Shown: positions 44,536 through 53,381 of the stretch, one piece after another
How the letters are laid out: every line of letters starts with the position of its first letter
How positions within the stretch are numbered: position 1 is the first letter of the stretch
Assembly: GCA_046263055.1 (NCBI GenBank)
Contig: JBHELO010000014.1
Location: 1-64,000 of the forward strand
DNA from: DATAQC01 sp046263055
GTDB lineage: Bacteria > Actinomycetota > Acidimicrobiia > Acidimicrobiales > AC-14
Length of the DNA: 64,000 nt
Direction of reading: 5' to 3'
Notes under the pieces: model-generated
The model's input: the letters and a program-made list of their open reading frames with translations, nothing else
What the model was told of the DNA's origin: nothing
The model's database searches: none
Translations under genes and position numbers: made by a program

Positions 44536-45792
44536 ATGGCCCTCCCGGTGCGCACGCGACTGGCGGTGACCGCCGGACGGGTCGTCTCCGAGGTGTCCCG
44601 GCGGGTGGGCACCGGCGAGGGATCGGCCATCGGCGGGCGGGTGACGCTGGCTCTCGATGCCGGCGCCCTCGGGCGGCTGGCCACCGGGCGTCGGGTGGCG
44701 CTGGTCTCCGGCACCAACGGCAAGACCACCACCACCCGTCTGCTGGCGGCGGCCCTCGGCACCGCTGGCGAGGTGGCCACCAACTCGGCGGGCGCCAACC
44801 TCCTGTCGGGCCTCATGGGCACCCTCTCGGGCGCGGAGGCCGCCGCCTCCGCCGCCCTGGAGGTGGACGAGGGCCTCCTTCCCGCCGCGGTCGCCGCCGT
44901 CCACCCCGAGGTGGTGGTGCTCCTGAACCTCAGCCGGGACCAACTGGACCGCATCGGCGAGGTCCGCCTGCACGCCGAGGCGTGGCGGCGCGCCCTCGAG
45001 GCCACCCCCGGCGCGGCGGTGGTGGCCAACGCCGACGACCCGCTGGTGGCGTGGGCCGCTCCCGCCGGCGCCGAGGTCACCTGGGTGGCCACCGGACAGC
45101 GGTGGCGGTCCGACGCCGCCGCCTGCCCGGCGTGCGGGGGCCCGGTCCGGTGGGAGGCAACGGCCGGGGGCGAGACGACGTGGGCGTGTGCCGGGTGCGG
45201 GTTCGGGCGGCCCCGTCCCGGCGTCCGCCTCGACGGTCAGGAGCTGGTGCTGGCTGACGGGCGGCGCCTGCCCGTGCGCCTCCGGCTCCCGGGCTGGTGC
45301 AACCTGGCCAACGCGGCCATGGCGGCGGCTGCCGCCGCCCGCCTGGGTGTGGACCCCGCTGTCGCGGTGGGAGCCATGGCAGGGGTGGGCACCGTGGCCG
45401 GGCGCTACCAGGTCGTGGCCGTGGACGGCGTGGATGTCCGCCTCCTCCTGGCCAAGAACCCGGCGGGCTGGGCCGAGACGTTGGACCTGATCCGCCCGGC
45501 GCCCCTGCCCGTGGTGGTCGGGATCAACTCCCGGGTGGCCGACGGGCGCGACCCCTCCTGGCTGTGGGACGTCCCCTTCGAGCGCCTGCGGGGGCGCCCG
45601 GTCGTCGCCACCGGTGAGCGCGGCCTCGACCTGGCCGTGCGCCTCCGCTACGCGGAGGTGGACCACCGCTTCGTGGCCGGCTACCGGGACGCAGTGCGGG
45701 CCGCGGGCGGGCCCGAGGTGGACCTGGCCGCCAACTACACGTCGTTCCAGGACGCCCGGGCGGCGTTGGCGGCGGCCGGCGCCCGTGGCTGA
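44536..45792 (+). CDS. murT: Lipid II isoglutaminyl synthase subunit MurT
   Basis: Mur-ligase-like subunit that activates D-Glu of lipid II with ATP for amidation; 418 aa. The P-loop is VSGTNGKTTTTRLL. A Cys4 zinc ribbon (CPACGGPV, CAGCGFGR) interrupts the middle domain, as in MurT. NLSRDQLDRIGE and a DUF1727 C-terminal domain (LLLAKNPAGWAETL) follow. Divergent from mraZ, sharing its 168-nt upstream region. ATG 44536 was chosen; ATG 44518 in frame adds six residues. Overlaps gatD by 8 nt. Confidence 0.95.
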   Translation: MALPVRTRLAVTAGRVVSEVSRRVGTGEGSAIGGRVTLALDAGALGRLATGRRVALVSGTNGKTTTTRLLAAALGTAGEVATNSAGANLLSGLMGTLSGAEAAASAALEVDEGLLPAAVAAVHPEVVVLLNLSRDQLDRIGEVRLHAEAWRRALEATPGAAVVANADDPLVAWAAPAGAEVTWVATGQRWRSDAAACPACGGPVRWEATAGGETTWACAGCGFGRPRPGVRLDGQELVLADGRRLPVRLRLPGWCNLANAAMAAAAAARLGVDPAVAVGAMAGVGTVAGRYQVVAVDGVDVRLLLAKNPAGWAETLDLIRPAPLPVVVGINSRVADGRDPSWLWDVPFERLRGRPVVATGERGLDLAVRLRYAEVDHRFVAGYRDAVRAAGGPEVDLAANYTSFQDARAALAAAGARG

Positions 45793-46576
45793 CCTCGTCT
45801 CCATCGCCCTGCTGTTCCCCGAGCTGCTCGGGACCTACGGCGACGGTGGGAACGCCGCGGTGCTCGCCGCCCGGCTGCGCTGGCGGGGCGTGCACGCCGA
45901 GGCGGTGGAGGTGGCCACCGGGGAGGCCGTCCCCACCTCGTGCGACATCTACCTGATGGGGGGCGGCGAGGACGGGCCGCAGACCCTTGCCGTCCGGGAA
46001 CTCCAGGCCAGCGGGGCCCTGTCCCGGGCGGTCGACGGCGGCGCCGCGGTGCTGGCCGTCTGTGCCGGCTACCAGCTCCTCGGCCAGCGGTTCCTGGGAC
46101 CAGGTGGCGCGCCGCACGACGGCCTGGGGCTCCTCGACTGCGCCACCGCTCGGGGCCGGGGCCCCCGGCGGGTGGGCGAGCTGGTGGTGGAGGCCGACGC
46201 CAGCCTCTCCCTTCCCACCCTCACCGGGTACGAGAACCACGCCGGGGTGACGACCCTCGGGCCGACTGCCCGGCCGCTGGGACGGGTCCTGGTGGGCCAC
46301 GGCAACGAGGGCAGCGAGGGCACCGAGGGGGCGGTCAGCGGGCGGGTGGTGGGCACGTACCTGCACGGCCCCGCCCTGGCCCGCAACCCGGCCCTGGCCG
46401 ATCTCATCCTCTCGTGGGTGGTGGGGCCGCTGGCCACCGTCGACGACGACGAGGTCGACGCCCTGCGGGCCGAGCGCATCGGGGCCGCCCGCCGCTCGCA
46501 CCCCCTCGGCCGCCGCGGCCTGCGCTGGCGCCGGGGCGGGGACGGGCGCCGGGGGAGGCGCCGGGGCGGGGGCTAG
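45785..46576 (+). CDS. gatD: Lipid II isoglutaminyl synthase subunit GatD
   Basis: Glutamine amidotransferase (CobB/CobQ type) that supplies ammonia to MurT; 263 aa. GTYGDGGN near the start, nucleophile C93 in LAVCAGYQLLG and H194 in GTYLHGP are the expected residues. Together they turn D-Glu into D-iGln in the stem peptide. GTG 45785 overlaps murT (GTGGCTGA). The last ~20 residues are an Arg/Gly-rich tail. Its TAG shares a CTAG with the convergent yceH stop. Confidence 0.95.
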   Translation: MADLVSIALLFPELLGTYGDGGNAAVLAARLRWRGVHAEAVEVATGEAVPTSCDIYLMGGGEDGPQTLAVRELQASGALSRAVDGGAAVLAVCAGYQLLGQRFLGPGGAPHDGLGLLDCATARGRGPRRVGELVVEADASLSLPTLTGYENHAGVTTLGPTARPLGRVLVGHGNEGSEGTEGAVSGRVVGTYLHGPALARNPALADLILSWVVGPLATVDDDEVDALRAERIGAARRSHPLGRRGLRWRRGGDGRRGRRRGGG

Positions 46577-47229
46577 TCGAGAACCTCGGCCAGGCGGGCG
46601 GCGAGCACGTCGTGGTCCGCCCGCAGGCGCTGCACCTCGGCGCGCACGTCGGCCAGGGCCGACTCCAGGGCCTCGATGCGGTCGCCCCGGGTGACGCGGG
46701 CGTGGTCGGCGGCGGGCGGCGGGCCGTCGTCGGGGGCCGGCTCGCCGCCCACCAGGTGGCCCCAGCGGGCCTCCTTCTGGCCCGGCGCCCGGCCGAGACG
46801 GGCCACGAGCGGCTCCTCGCGGGCGGCCAGTGCAGCTAGTACGGCCTCCACCTCGTCGACCTCGGCAAACGGGTGCAACCGCTCGGCCCGGGTGCGCAGC
46901 TCGGCCGCCGTCTGCCCGCCCCGCAGCAGGAGCACGGCCAGCACCGCCAGCTCCGGGTCGGCGAGGCTCCACGCCTCGTCGAGGACGTGGCGGTACTTGT
47001 CGGCCCGGTTGGACCGGCTGTACACGACCCGGAGGAGGCCGTAGGCCTTGAGATTCTCGATGGCGTTGGCCACCGTGGCCTCCGACAGGGCTACCACCGG
47101 CCACCGGTTGGTGGTCTGGTTGCAGGCCGAGAGGAGCCCGTTCATGGTGAGCGGGTAGTTGTCCGGGGTGGCACGCTCCTTCTCGAGCAGGCAGCCCAGC
47201 ACACGCACCTGGACCGGCGACAGCTGCAC
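46573..47229 (-). CDS. YceH-family (DUF480) winged-helix protein
   Basis: 218 aa. LSPVQVRVLGCLLEKERATP, DNYPLTMNGLLSACNQTTNR and the second winged helix (LAVLAVLLLRGGQTAAELR) are diagnostic for YceH/DUF480, function unknown. A C-terminal coiled coil (IEALESALADVRAEVQRLRA) follows. The GTG start at 47229 lies 6 nt behind TAGGCT, suggesting a leaderless mRNA. Confidence 0.93.
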   Translation of the reverse strand: MQLSPVQVRVLGCLLEKERATPDNYPLTMNGLLSACNQTTNRWPVVALSEATVANAIENLKAYGLLRVVYSRSNRADKYRHVLDEAWSLADPELAVLAVLLLRGGQTAAELRTRAERLHPFAEVDEVEAVLAALAAREEPLVARLGRAPGQKEARWGHLVGGEPAPDDGPPPAADHARVTRGDRIEALESALADVRAEVQRLRADHDVLAARLAEVLD

Positions 47230-47235
47230 CGGCGC

Positions 47236-47241
47236 AGCCTA
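47236..47241 (-). promoter_or_regulatory. Leaderless-type -10 box for yceH
   Basis: TAGGCT on the minus strand, 6 nt before GTG 47229. Confidence 0.5.
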
Positions 47242-47292
47242 CGGCGACGCCGCGCCGGGAAAGACACTGCGTCCGACCCCGCCGTCCGGGTA

Positions 47293-47341
47293 CCGCCGGC
47301 CACGCCCGTGGCCGCTGCCTTCGGGCCACGCCGGCCGGCGG
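47293..47341. promoter_or_regulatory. Nested inverted repeats between divergent yceH and the DMT transporter
   Basis: CCGCCGGCC (47293-47301) pairs with GGCCGGCGG (47333-47341). Inside lies GGCCACG/CGTGGCC (47298-47304 with 47307-47313). It could be an operator just upstream of the DMT -10 box. Confidence 0.35.
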
Positions 47342-47347
47342 GGTCGG

Positions 47348-47353
47348 TAGCGT
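47348..47353 (+). promoter_or_regulatory. Leaderless-type -10 box for the DMT transporter
   Basis: TAGCGT is followed by 7 nt and GTG 47361. Confidence 0.5.
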
Positions 47354-47360
47354 TCGCGCC

Positions 47361-48287
47361 GTGCGCCACCACCTCCACGCCATCGTGCAGGTGGAGGTCG
47401 TCCTCCTGGCCATGGGCGCCGCCCTCCTGCTGGCCCTCACCTCGGTCGTCCAGCAACGGGCAGCGGCAGTGGTCCCCCACCACAAGTCGCTGCGACCCGG
47501 GCTGGTGGTCGAGCTGGTGCGCAGCCCACTGTGGGTGGCGGGGATGGCCACCGACGCCGGCGCCTACTTCCTTCAGTTCCTCGCCCTGCGACGAGGGACG
47601 CTCGTGCTCGTCCAGAGCGTGCTGGTCACCGGCCTGCTCTTCGCCCTGCCGTTCGGCGCCGCATGGTCGCACCGGCGGCTCTCCCGTTCCGACTGGCTGG
47701 GCACTCTGGCGGTGGTGGCCGGCCTCGCGGTCTTCCTGGTCACCGCCGGGCCGGAGCGGGGCCGGGGACAGCCGACCCCCGCCGGATGGGTCGTGCTCCT
47801 GGCCATGGTGGGGGTGGTCGTGGCCGTCCTCGTGCTGGCGGCGCCACCGGGGCCGAGCAAGGGACGCGGGCTATCGCTGGGCGCCGCCTGCGGGATCCTG
47901 TTCGGGCTCAACGCCGCCCTGACCAAAGCGTGCGCCGTCCTCCTCGACCACGGCGGCGTCGTCCACCTGCTCGGGTCGTGGCAGCTCTGGGTGCTGGTGG
48001 CGTCGGCCGCCTACGGGTTCCTCCTCTCCCAGAGCGCCTTCCAGGCCGGCCCCCTGGAGGCGTCATTGCCGGTGCTCACGATCAGCGACCCGTTGGTCAG
48101 CGCCGCCATCGGGCTCGGCGTCCTCCACGAGCACGTGGCCGCCGGCGCCGGCGCCGTCGCCCTGGAGGTGGCGGGCGCAGCGGCGATGGTGACGGGCGTC
48201 CTGCTGCTGGCCCGCTCCCCCCTGGTGGCGGCCACCGTGCTGGGCGGGCACGGTCCCGACCCCTCTCTCGTCGGCGAGCCGGAGTGA
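47361..48287 (+). CDS. DMT-superfamily (EamA-like) transporter
   Basis: 308-residue polytopic membrane protein with about nine or ten TM segments in two similar halves. VVLLAMGAALLLALTSVVQQ opens it, and ALRRGTLVLVQSVLVTGLLF and SAFQAGPLEASLPVLTISDPL are the pseudo-symmetric signature loops of this actinobacterial branch. Substrate unknown. Its TGA overlaps the next gene (GTGA), so the two are co-expressed. Confidence 0.85.
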   Translation: MRHHLHAIVQVEVVLLAMGAALLLALTSVVQQRAAAVVPHHKSLRPGLVVELVRSPLWVAGMATDAGAYFLQFLALRRGTLVLVQSVLVTGLLFALPFGAAWSHRRLSRSDWLGTLAVVAGLAVFLVTAGPERGRGQPTPAGWVVLLAMVGVVVAVLVLAAPPGPSKGRGLSLGAACGILFGLNAALTKACAVLLDHGGVVHLLGSWQLWVLVASAAYGFLLSQSAFQAGPLEASLPVLTISDPLVSAAIGLGVLHEHVAAGAGAVALEVAGAAAMVTGVLLLARSPLVAATVLGGHGPDPSLVGEPE

Positions 48288-49171
48288 GCGGGGCGGCGCC
48301 CGGGTCCCTGCCCGGCGGCGGGAAGGGAGGGTCGGGTGGCGGGTCGGGCGGCGGGTCGGGCGGCGCGCCCCGGCGCGGCCCGCGGCACCCCGGGGCGCGG
48401 GGGGCGCTGGCCGCCGCCGCGGCGTGGACGGTCGGCCCCTTCGGGCTGAAGGACGTCTTCACCCTGGTCAACCTGGCCAGTGGCGTGGTGGGCGTCCACT
48501 ATGCAGTGACGGGCCAGGTGCGGCGGGCCGGCTACGCGGTCATCGTGGGGTTCCTGCTGGGCGACCTCCTGGACGGGGCGGTGGCCCGGGCCACCGGCAC
48601 CGGGAACCGCTTCGGTGGCCAGTTCGACACCATCACCGACCACTTCGTGCACATCGTGGTGCCGGGACTGGTGCTGTACCAGGTGTACGCCGGGGCCGGC
48701 CACGCCCCCCTGGGGGCGGTGGTCATGGGACTTCTGGTGGCCGCCGCCAGCGTGCGCCACTCGCTGTTCGCGGTCCGTGGCTTCGAGTACCCGCTGTGTT
48801 GGTGCGGGCTGCCCCGCACCATCGCCGGGTTCGGGGCCCTCTCCCTCCCGCTCTCACGGGTGTTCCCTCACCTGCCGGCGCCCTACGTCACCGGCGCGGT
48901 GGTGGTCGGGGGCATGTGCGTCCTGTGCGTCGTTCCCATCCCCTACATCACCCATCGGGGCCGGGCCCTGCAGTGGTACCTGAAGGTCTTCATCACCGTG
49001 TTCTTCGCCGGACTGCCCCTGTGCCTGCTGTTGGCGCGCAGCCTGTTCTTCGACCTGCTCCTGCTGGGAACCGCGTTCTACGCCGCCACCGGGTGGATCC
49101 CCCTTCACCCCGACGAGCGACGGGACTTCGCCGCCGAACGCCACCTGTGGGCGGCAGCCGTGGAGCGGTAG
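48284..49171 (+). CDS. CDP-alcohol phosphatidyltransferase
   Basis: Integral membrane phospholipid-headgroup transferase, 295 aa. The catalytic motif D-G-x2-A-R-x8-G-x3-D-x3-D reads DGAVARATGTGNRF-GGQFDTITD. The N-terminal ~45 residues are a Gly/Ser-rich low-complexity stretch before the first TM region (FTLVNLASGVVGVHYAV). It resembles phosphatidylserine or archaetidylserine synthases, but the alcohol substrate cannot be fixed. GTG 48284 overlaps the DMT gene. Convergent with the DegT gene, 7 nt apart. Confidence 0.88.
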   Translation: MSGAAPGSLPGGGKGGSGGGSGGGSGGAPRRGPRHPGARGALAAAAAWTVGPFGLKDVFTLVNLASGVVGVHYAVTGQVRRAGYAVIVGFLLGDLLDGAVARATGTGNRFGGQFDTITDHFVHIVVPGLVLYQVYAGAGHAPLGAVVMGLLVAAASVRHSLFAVRGFEYPLCWCGLPRTIAGFGALSLPLSRVFPHLPAPYVTGAVVVGGMCVLCVVPIPYITHRGRALQWYLKVFITVFFAGLPLCLLLARSLFFDLLLLGTAFYAATGWIPLHPDERRDFAAERHLWAAAVER

Positions 49172-49178
49172 CAGCCCG

Positions 49179-50303
49179 CTAGGCGAAGAAGGAGGCGGCC
49201 GCTTCGCACACCCGGTCCACCACCGCCTCGGGCATGGCCGAGTGGAGCGGCAGTGAGACCACCTCGGCGGCGGCCCGCTCGGTGACGTCCAGGCACCCGC
49301 GCCGGCACGACTCGAACAAGGTCATGGTGTGGGCCGGCGTCCAGTGGATGCCGGTGTCGACGCCCAGGCGGGCGAGGTGGTCGCGGAAGGCGTCGCGACG
49401 TTCGGCGGCGACCCGCACGTAATAGAGGAAGGGGTTGAGGGCGCTGATGTCGGCGTCGGGGACGGTCAGGCCGTCGACGCCGGACAAGGCGGCCCGGTAG
49501 CGCTGGCAGGCCGCCTGCCGGGTGGAGCGGATGTAGTCGAGCTTCGCCACCTGGGCCAGGCCGATGGCGGCGTGCACGTTGGAAAGGTGGTAGCGGAAGC
49601 CGGGCGCGGTGGCGTCGTAGCTCCACAGCCGGGCATTCTGGTAGGTCACCTCGGCCGGGGCGGTCGAACCCAGGACCCGCATCTCCCGGGCCTGGGCCAG
49701 CTCCTCGTCGGAGCGGACGAGCACGGCCCCGGCGTCGATGCACGACACCGCCTTGACGGGGTCGAAGGAGAACATGCAGATGTCGGAGAAGCTGCCAACC
49801 ATGGCGTCGCCGTCCGCCGCCCCGAACGAGTGGGCGGCATCGTGGACGATGCGCAGGCCGGAGCGCCCGGCCAGCTCGGCCAGCGCAGTGTGGTCACAGA
49901 GGTGGCAGCCGTAGTCGATGGGGATGACGGCCCGGGTACGGGGGCCCACCAGGGTGGCGGCCTTGGCCACGTCGATGCACAGGGTGGCGTCGTCGATGTC
50001 GCACAGGACCGGCTGGGCGCCCACGGCCAGAATGGCCTGCAGATCGGCGAGGTGGGCGAACGACGGCACGATGACCTCGTGGCCCGGGCCCACCCCGGCC
50101 AGCAGCAGCCCCACGTGCAGCGCCGCGTACCCGGTGCTGACCGCCAACACCCGGCGGGAGCCGGCGTCGACCGCCTTCTGCACCGCCAACTCGAACTCCT
50201 CGACCATGCTGCCCATCCCCAGCCAGCCGTGACGGAGGGCGCTGGAGGCCGCTTCGACCTCCTCCTCCTGGATCAGCGGCTTGTAGATGGGGATCCGGTC
50301 CAT
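49179..50303 (-). CDS. DegT/DnrJ/EryC1-family PLP aminotransferase
   Basis: Sugar-nucleotide aminotransferase-type enzyme, 374 aa. The motif HGWLGMGSMVEEFE, STGYAALHVGLLLAGVGPG and VIVPSF are typical. The PLP Lys is K184 in SFDPVKAVSCIDAG, after HDAAHSFGA. HLSNVHAAIGLAQ and HWTPAHT near the end are family features. Probably makes an amino sugar for glycans, but no sugar operon is adjacent. ATG 50303 has GGAGGCGCA upstream. Confidence 0.92.
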   Translation of the reverse strand: MDRIPIYKPLIQEEEVEAASSALRHGWLGMGSMVEEFELAVQKAVDAGSRRVLAVSTGYAALHVGLLLAGVGPGHEVIVPSFAHLADLQAILAVGAQPVLCDIDDATLCIDVAKAATLVGPRTRAVIPIDYGCHLCDHTALAELAGRSGLRIVHDAAHSFGAADGDAMVGSFSDICMFSFDPVKAVSCIDAGAVLVRSDEELAQAREMRVLGSTAPAEVTYQNARLWSYDATAPGFRYHLSNVHAAIGLAQVAKLDYIRSTRQAACQRYRAALSGVDGLTVPDADISALNPFLYYVRVAAERRDAFRDHLARLGVDTGIHWTPAHTMTLFESCRRGCLDVTERAAAEVVSLPLHSAMPEAVVDRVCEAAASFFA

Positions 50304-50572
50304 TGCGCCTCCACGCTCGCAGGCCCCTCCCGGTGCTGCCCCCCGGTCCGTCACCCTTGCTGCCACCCCGTTCATCTGAGCACACCCCAAGCGCCGACCA
50401 CGCCCTCCCGGGGCGGACCGGCTGCGCCGGCCACACCGGGGCCGACGGCCCCGGCCCCGATCGGGACATGCCATGGTGGCAGACGGGACCGACCTTCGTC
50501 TTCCTGGCGGCGGCGACGCCGGCTGCTGGTCCGTGCCGACGCCGTTCGTGGCCCGGGCGCGGTGGAACGGAG

Positions 50573-51117
50573 ATGGCGGCTGCCGACCTGCGGCGGGCCG
50601 TGATCGACGTCGTCGGGGGCTCCGGGGCCGCCCGGGCGCGGGTGGCGGCGGTAGCGGCCGAAGTTGCCGGCTTCGACGTGGGCCTCGTGGCGCCGGTGGC
50701 CGCCGCCGGGGCGGTGATGGGCCGGGTCTCGGCGACCGGCGCCCGCTGGTCGGGGCTGCCCGCCGGCATTCCGGTGAGGGTGGCGGGCCACGACCACCCG
50801 GTGGGGGCGGTGGGTGCCGGGCGGCGGCGAGATCCGCCGCTTCTCCCGGACGGGCCACCGGCTTCGGTGTGGGCCATCCTGCCCGACGCCCTGGCCACCT
50901 GCGCGGCCGAGGCCGCGAGAGGGTGACCGCCGTCGCCGGGCCCCGGCGACGGGTGGTGCTCATCGGCGGCGGCGCCCACCACGGGCCGGGCCCGGCCGCC
51001 CGGGTCCGGCGGCTGGCCCTGCCGGTATCGGTTGCCGCCGCCAGGAGCCGGTGGCCAGGGGCGCCGCCAGCTTCGCCAGCGTCGCCGCAGGCTGGTGGCC
51101 GAACGTGTTCAGCGCCG
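50573..51117 (+). pseudogene. Decayed FGGY-family carbohydrate kinase
   Basis: Pieces of an FGGY kinase lie in three frames. 50573-50830 reads VAPVAAAGAVMGRVSATGA, then GLPAGIPVRVAGHDHPVGAV (the family's GLP.G.PV..GGHD..GA.GAG). About 50953 onward, in another frame, reads RRVVLIGGGAHH (IGGGA.N motif). 51045-51113, in the third, reads RGAASFASVAAGWWPNVFS. The N-terminal half is not recognisable. This is the main content of the 50304-51108 gap. The original substrate is unknown. Confidence 0.7.
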
Positions 51118-51585
51118 GCGATAGAAGGTCGCCCGCCAGCGGCCGGTGAGGGGGAAGCTGGCCACCTTCCCGGACGCCGCAACCAGCCAGCCGAGCACGC
51201 CGTCGACGTCGGCGTCGTCGGGCACCTCGGCCACCAGGCCCCGGGTGGGGTGGTCCTGGGTGACCCGCCAGCCGGCGGGAACGGGAAGGCCGGCATCAGC
51301 CAGGCGGCGCACGATCCGTCCTCCGGCCGCGTGCTGCACCCCGACGGTCGTGGGCTTGAACCCCTCACCGGCGGCCTCCCCCGGCAGCCAGGTGGCCAGG
51401 AGGGATTCGGGGCCGCGGGCCCCGAAGAACCGCAACAGGCCCTGACGGGGAGGCTCGACGCCCTCCGGAAGGATGGGCGACACGTTGACCCACCCCTGGC
51501 GGTCGGCGGCCAGCCTGCGCATGCGGCTCACCACAGCCTCGCGGTCGTCGGGGCGGAACACCACCTCGTCGGGCTCGTCCGCCAC
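51109..51585 (-). CDS. Conserved hypothetical protein
   Basis: 158 residues, soluble. MADEPDEVVFRPDDREAVV opens it, followed by a globular core (RQGWVNVSPILPEG, LLRFFGARGPESLLATWLP, HAAGGRIVRRLADAGLPVP) and the end GRWRATFYRRR. I do not recognise the family; it looks like a compact lineage-specific enzyme or binding protein. The last codons overlap the FGGY remnant on the other strand. ATG 51585 lacks a strong ribosome site. Confidence 0.72.
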   Translation of the reverse strand: MADEPDEVVFRPDDREAVVSRMRRLAADRQGWVNVSPILPEGVEPPRQGLLRFFGARGPESLLATWLPGEAAGEGFKPTTVGVQHAAGGRIVRRLADAGLPVPAGWRVTQDHPTRGLVAEVPDDADVDGVLGWLVAASGKVASFPLTGRWRATFYRRR

Positions 51586-51679
51586 CGGCCGTCACCGTAC
51601 CGCCGGGCCGAGGGCTTCCGGCGCGCCAGTCGGGGGGCTTCGGCACCGGGACTGGGTGCGCCGGGAGGGATGAGGGCGA

Positions 51680-52348
51680 TCAGGCGGCGGACAGCGACGC
51701 CAGCAGGGCGTCCACCAGGCACTCGGGCGAGACGGCGACCGGTGCGGCCACGCCGGCCAGGGCGGCGGCGGCCCGTGCCCGCGCCGCCGGGTCGAGGGCC
51801 AGGAGGCCGACCAGGGCGGCGGGCTCCCACCGCAGGAGCGCCGCGCACTGGAACAGCGCCCCGGCCCGGGCCCGGTGCTGGCTGATTCCCACCACCTTCT
51901 TGCCGCCCAGCAGGAGCTCGCCGGGGCCCAGGCCGGCGAAGCACGCCAACCGCGACCACTCGGTGGCCACGAGTCGGCCCCGATGGACGGTGGCATGGAG
52001 GCCGAGGCGGGCGAGGGCCGACGCCCAGGCCTCTCCCAGCCAGTGGGTGGCCCGACCCACGTCCCGGTGCCAGCGATGGTCGTCGGCGGGGACGAACACG
52101 TCGACCCACACGGCCTCGCCGGGGCCGACGAGGACCGCTCCCCCGCCGCTGCGGCGGCGGACGACGTCCACGCCGGCGGCGGCCGCCACACGGGCGTCCA
52201 CCACCGCCGGGTCCTGGGTGCTGCCGAGGACCAGCGCCGGGCCCGTCGCCGACACCACCCGGACGGCGGGAGTCCCGGCCTCGCCTCGGGCGGGCGCCGG
52301 CCACGGCCCTCCATGGGCCCCCGCCGCCGTCCCTTCCCACCACTCCAC
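51680..52348 (-). CDS. Lipoate-protein ligase A-family protein
   Basis: 222-residue protein of the BPL/LplA/LipB fold. RRRSGGGAVLVGPGEAVWVDV is the lipoyl/biotinyl-AMP-binding signature, and LGGKKVVGISQHRARAGALFQ the Lys-containing catalytic loop. This short form, lacking the usual LplA N-terminal and C-terminal parts, is common in actinobacteria; whether it ligates lipoate or octanoate is not known. GTG 52348 is the best start. It lies 32 nt after the HNH gene on the same strand. Confidence 0.88.
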   Translation of the reverse strand: MEWWEGTAAGAHGGPWPAPARGEAGTPAVRVVSATGPALVLGSTQDPAVVDARVAAAAGVDVVRRRSGGGAVLVGPGEAVWVDVFVPADDHRWHRDVGRATHWLGEAWASALARLGLHATVHRGRLVATEWSRLACFAGLGPGELLLGGKKVVGISQHRARAGALFQCAALLRWEPAALVGLLALDPAARARAAAALAGVAAPVAVSPECLVDALLASLSAA

Positions 52349-52380
52349 GGCCCACCGCCCGGCCCGGGCCGGCTCGCCGG

Positions 52381-52890
52381 TCAGGCCGACAGCGCCGTCC
52401 CCGCCTGGAGGTACTGCTCCCAGGTGGGGTGGACCGAGCCCACCGCCACGATGATCCACGTGAGCTCCTGGGGCGCCACCGGGCGCCGCCGCAGGGTCAG
52501 CCCCGTCTCGTGGACGAGCCGGTCCTCCTTGCGGGTGTTGCACGGGCGGCAGGCGGCCACCACGTTCTCCCACGTGTGCGTCCCGCCCCGGCTGCGAGGG
52601 ATGACGTGGTCGATGTTCTCGGCCGCCGCCCCGCAGTACTGGCAGCGGTGATCGTCCCGGGCGAACACCGCCCGGCGGTTCAGGGCGGCCCGGGCCCGGA
52701 ACGGCACCTTCACGAAGTAGGTGAGCCGGATCACCGACGGCTCGGGCAGGGCGGCCCGCTCCGAGTGGAACTGGCGGTCGGTGGCGTGGAGGACCTCGGC
52801 CTTGTGCTTGAGCACCAGCACCAGGGCACGCCGGGCGGGGACCACACAGAGGGGCTCGAAGGTCGCGTTGAGGACGAGGGCCTTCGACAT
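52381..52890 (-). CDS. HNH endonuclease-domain protein
   Basis: 169 aa. An N-terminal module (SKALVLNATFEPLCVVPARRAL) is followed by the HNH domain: CQYCG, then IDHVIPRSRGGTHTWENVVAAC and CRPCNTRK, a zinc-finger-supported beta-beta-alpha-metal nuclease. This is the actinobacterial housekeeping type found outside restriction loci; role unknown. ATG 52890 follows a palindrome by 9 nt. Confidence 0.9.
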   Translation of the reverse strand: MSKALVLNATFEPLCVVPARRALVLVLKHKAEVLHATDRQFHSERAALPEPSVIRLTYFVKVPFRARAALNRRAVFARDDHRCQYCGAAAENIDHVIPRSRGGTHTWENVVAACRPCNTRKEDRLVHETGLTLRRRPVAPQELTWIIVAVGSVHPTWEQYLQAGTALSA

Positions 52891-52899
52891 CAGGGCGCC

Positions 52900-52918
52900 G
52901 CCGGTCGGGCCGACCGGC
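52900..52918. promoter_or_regulatory. Palindrome upstream of the HNH gene
   Basis: GCCGGTCG-GGC-CGACCGGC is an 8-bp-arm inverted repeat 9 nt before ATG 52890. It is a likely transcript hairpin or operator. An AGGGTA (TACCCT on the minus strand) at 52962-52967 may be the -10. Confidence 0.45.
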
Positions 52919-53030
52919 CCTGTGCTGCGATCCGTGCTGGTGGCTCGACCATCGGCCGCAAAGGGTATCGCGAGCCGCCTGCGTGCATGCCGGCAATCAG
53001 CCTGGTCAGCGACCGCCCGGCAGGCGGGTC

Positions 53031-53381
53031 CTACACGGGGGGCGGGGGCGGGCGGATCCCCGGGCCCCGGCGTGCGACCCGTGGCCAGAGCCGCCGCCGG
53101 CCGCTTCCCGCACTTGTCGAGCACCACTCGAGCCACGCCACCACGTCGCCTGCCTCGGGCGGGTGGTGGGGGTCGCCGTAGGCCGTGCGGGCCCGGAATG
53201 CCAACCACTCGGGGTCGGGCCGCGGGAGCGGCGGCCACCGGCGCCACCACCCCGGTCGAGCCAGTCGGAACGCCTGGGTGACGGCCACCGGCCACAACCG
53301 CGGACGGGTTGCCACCGCTGCCAGCACCGGCCACACCCACGGCCCCTGATCGGCGGGCGCCGACGGAGCGACGGTCAACAC
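53031..53381 (-). CDS. Conserved hypothetical protein downstream of the ROK kinase
   Basis: 116 residues. The core PRLWPVAVTQAFRLARPGWW, RWPPLPRPDPEWLAFRARTAYGDPHHPP (parts) and EAGDVVAWLEWC recurs, as I recall, in actinobacterial small proteins near glucokinase-like genes, but it has no name. Basic and Trp/Pro-rich, with no TM. GTG 53381 overlaps the ROK stop by 7 nt (GTGTTGA), indicating coupling. Confidence 0.7.
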   Translation of the reverse strand: MLTVAPSAPADQGPWVWPVLAAVATRPRLWPVAVTQAFRLARPGWWRRWPPLPRPDPEWLAFRARTAYGDPHHPPEAGDVVAWLEWCSTSAGSGRRRLWPRVARRGPGIRPPPPPV

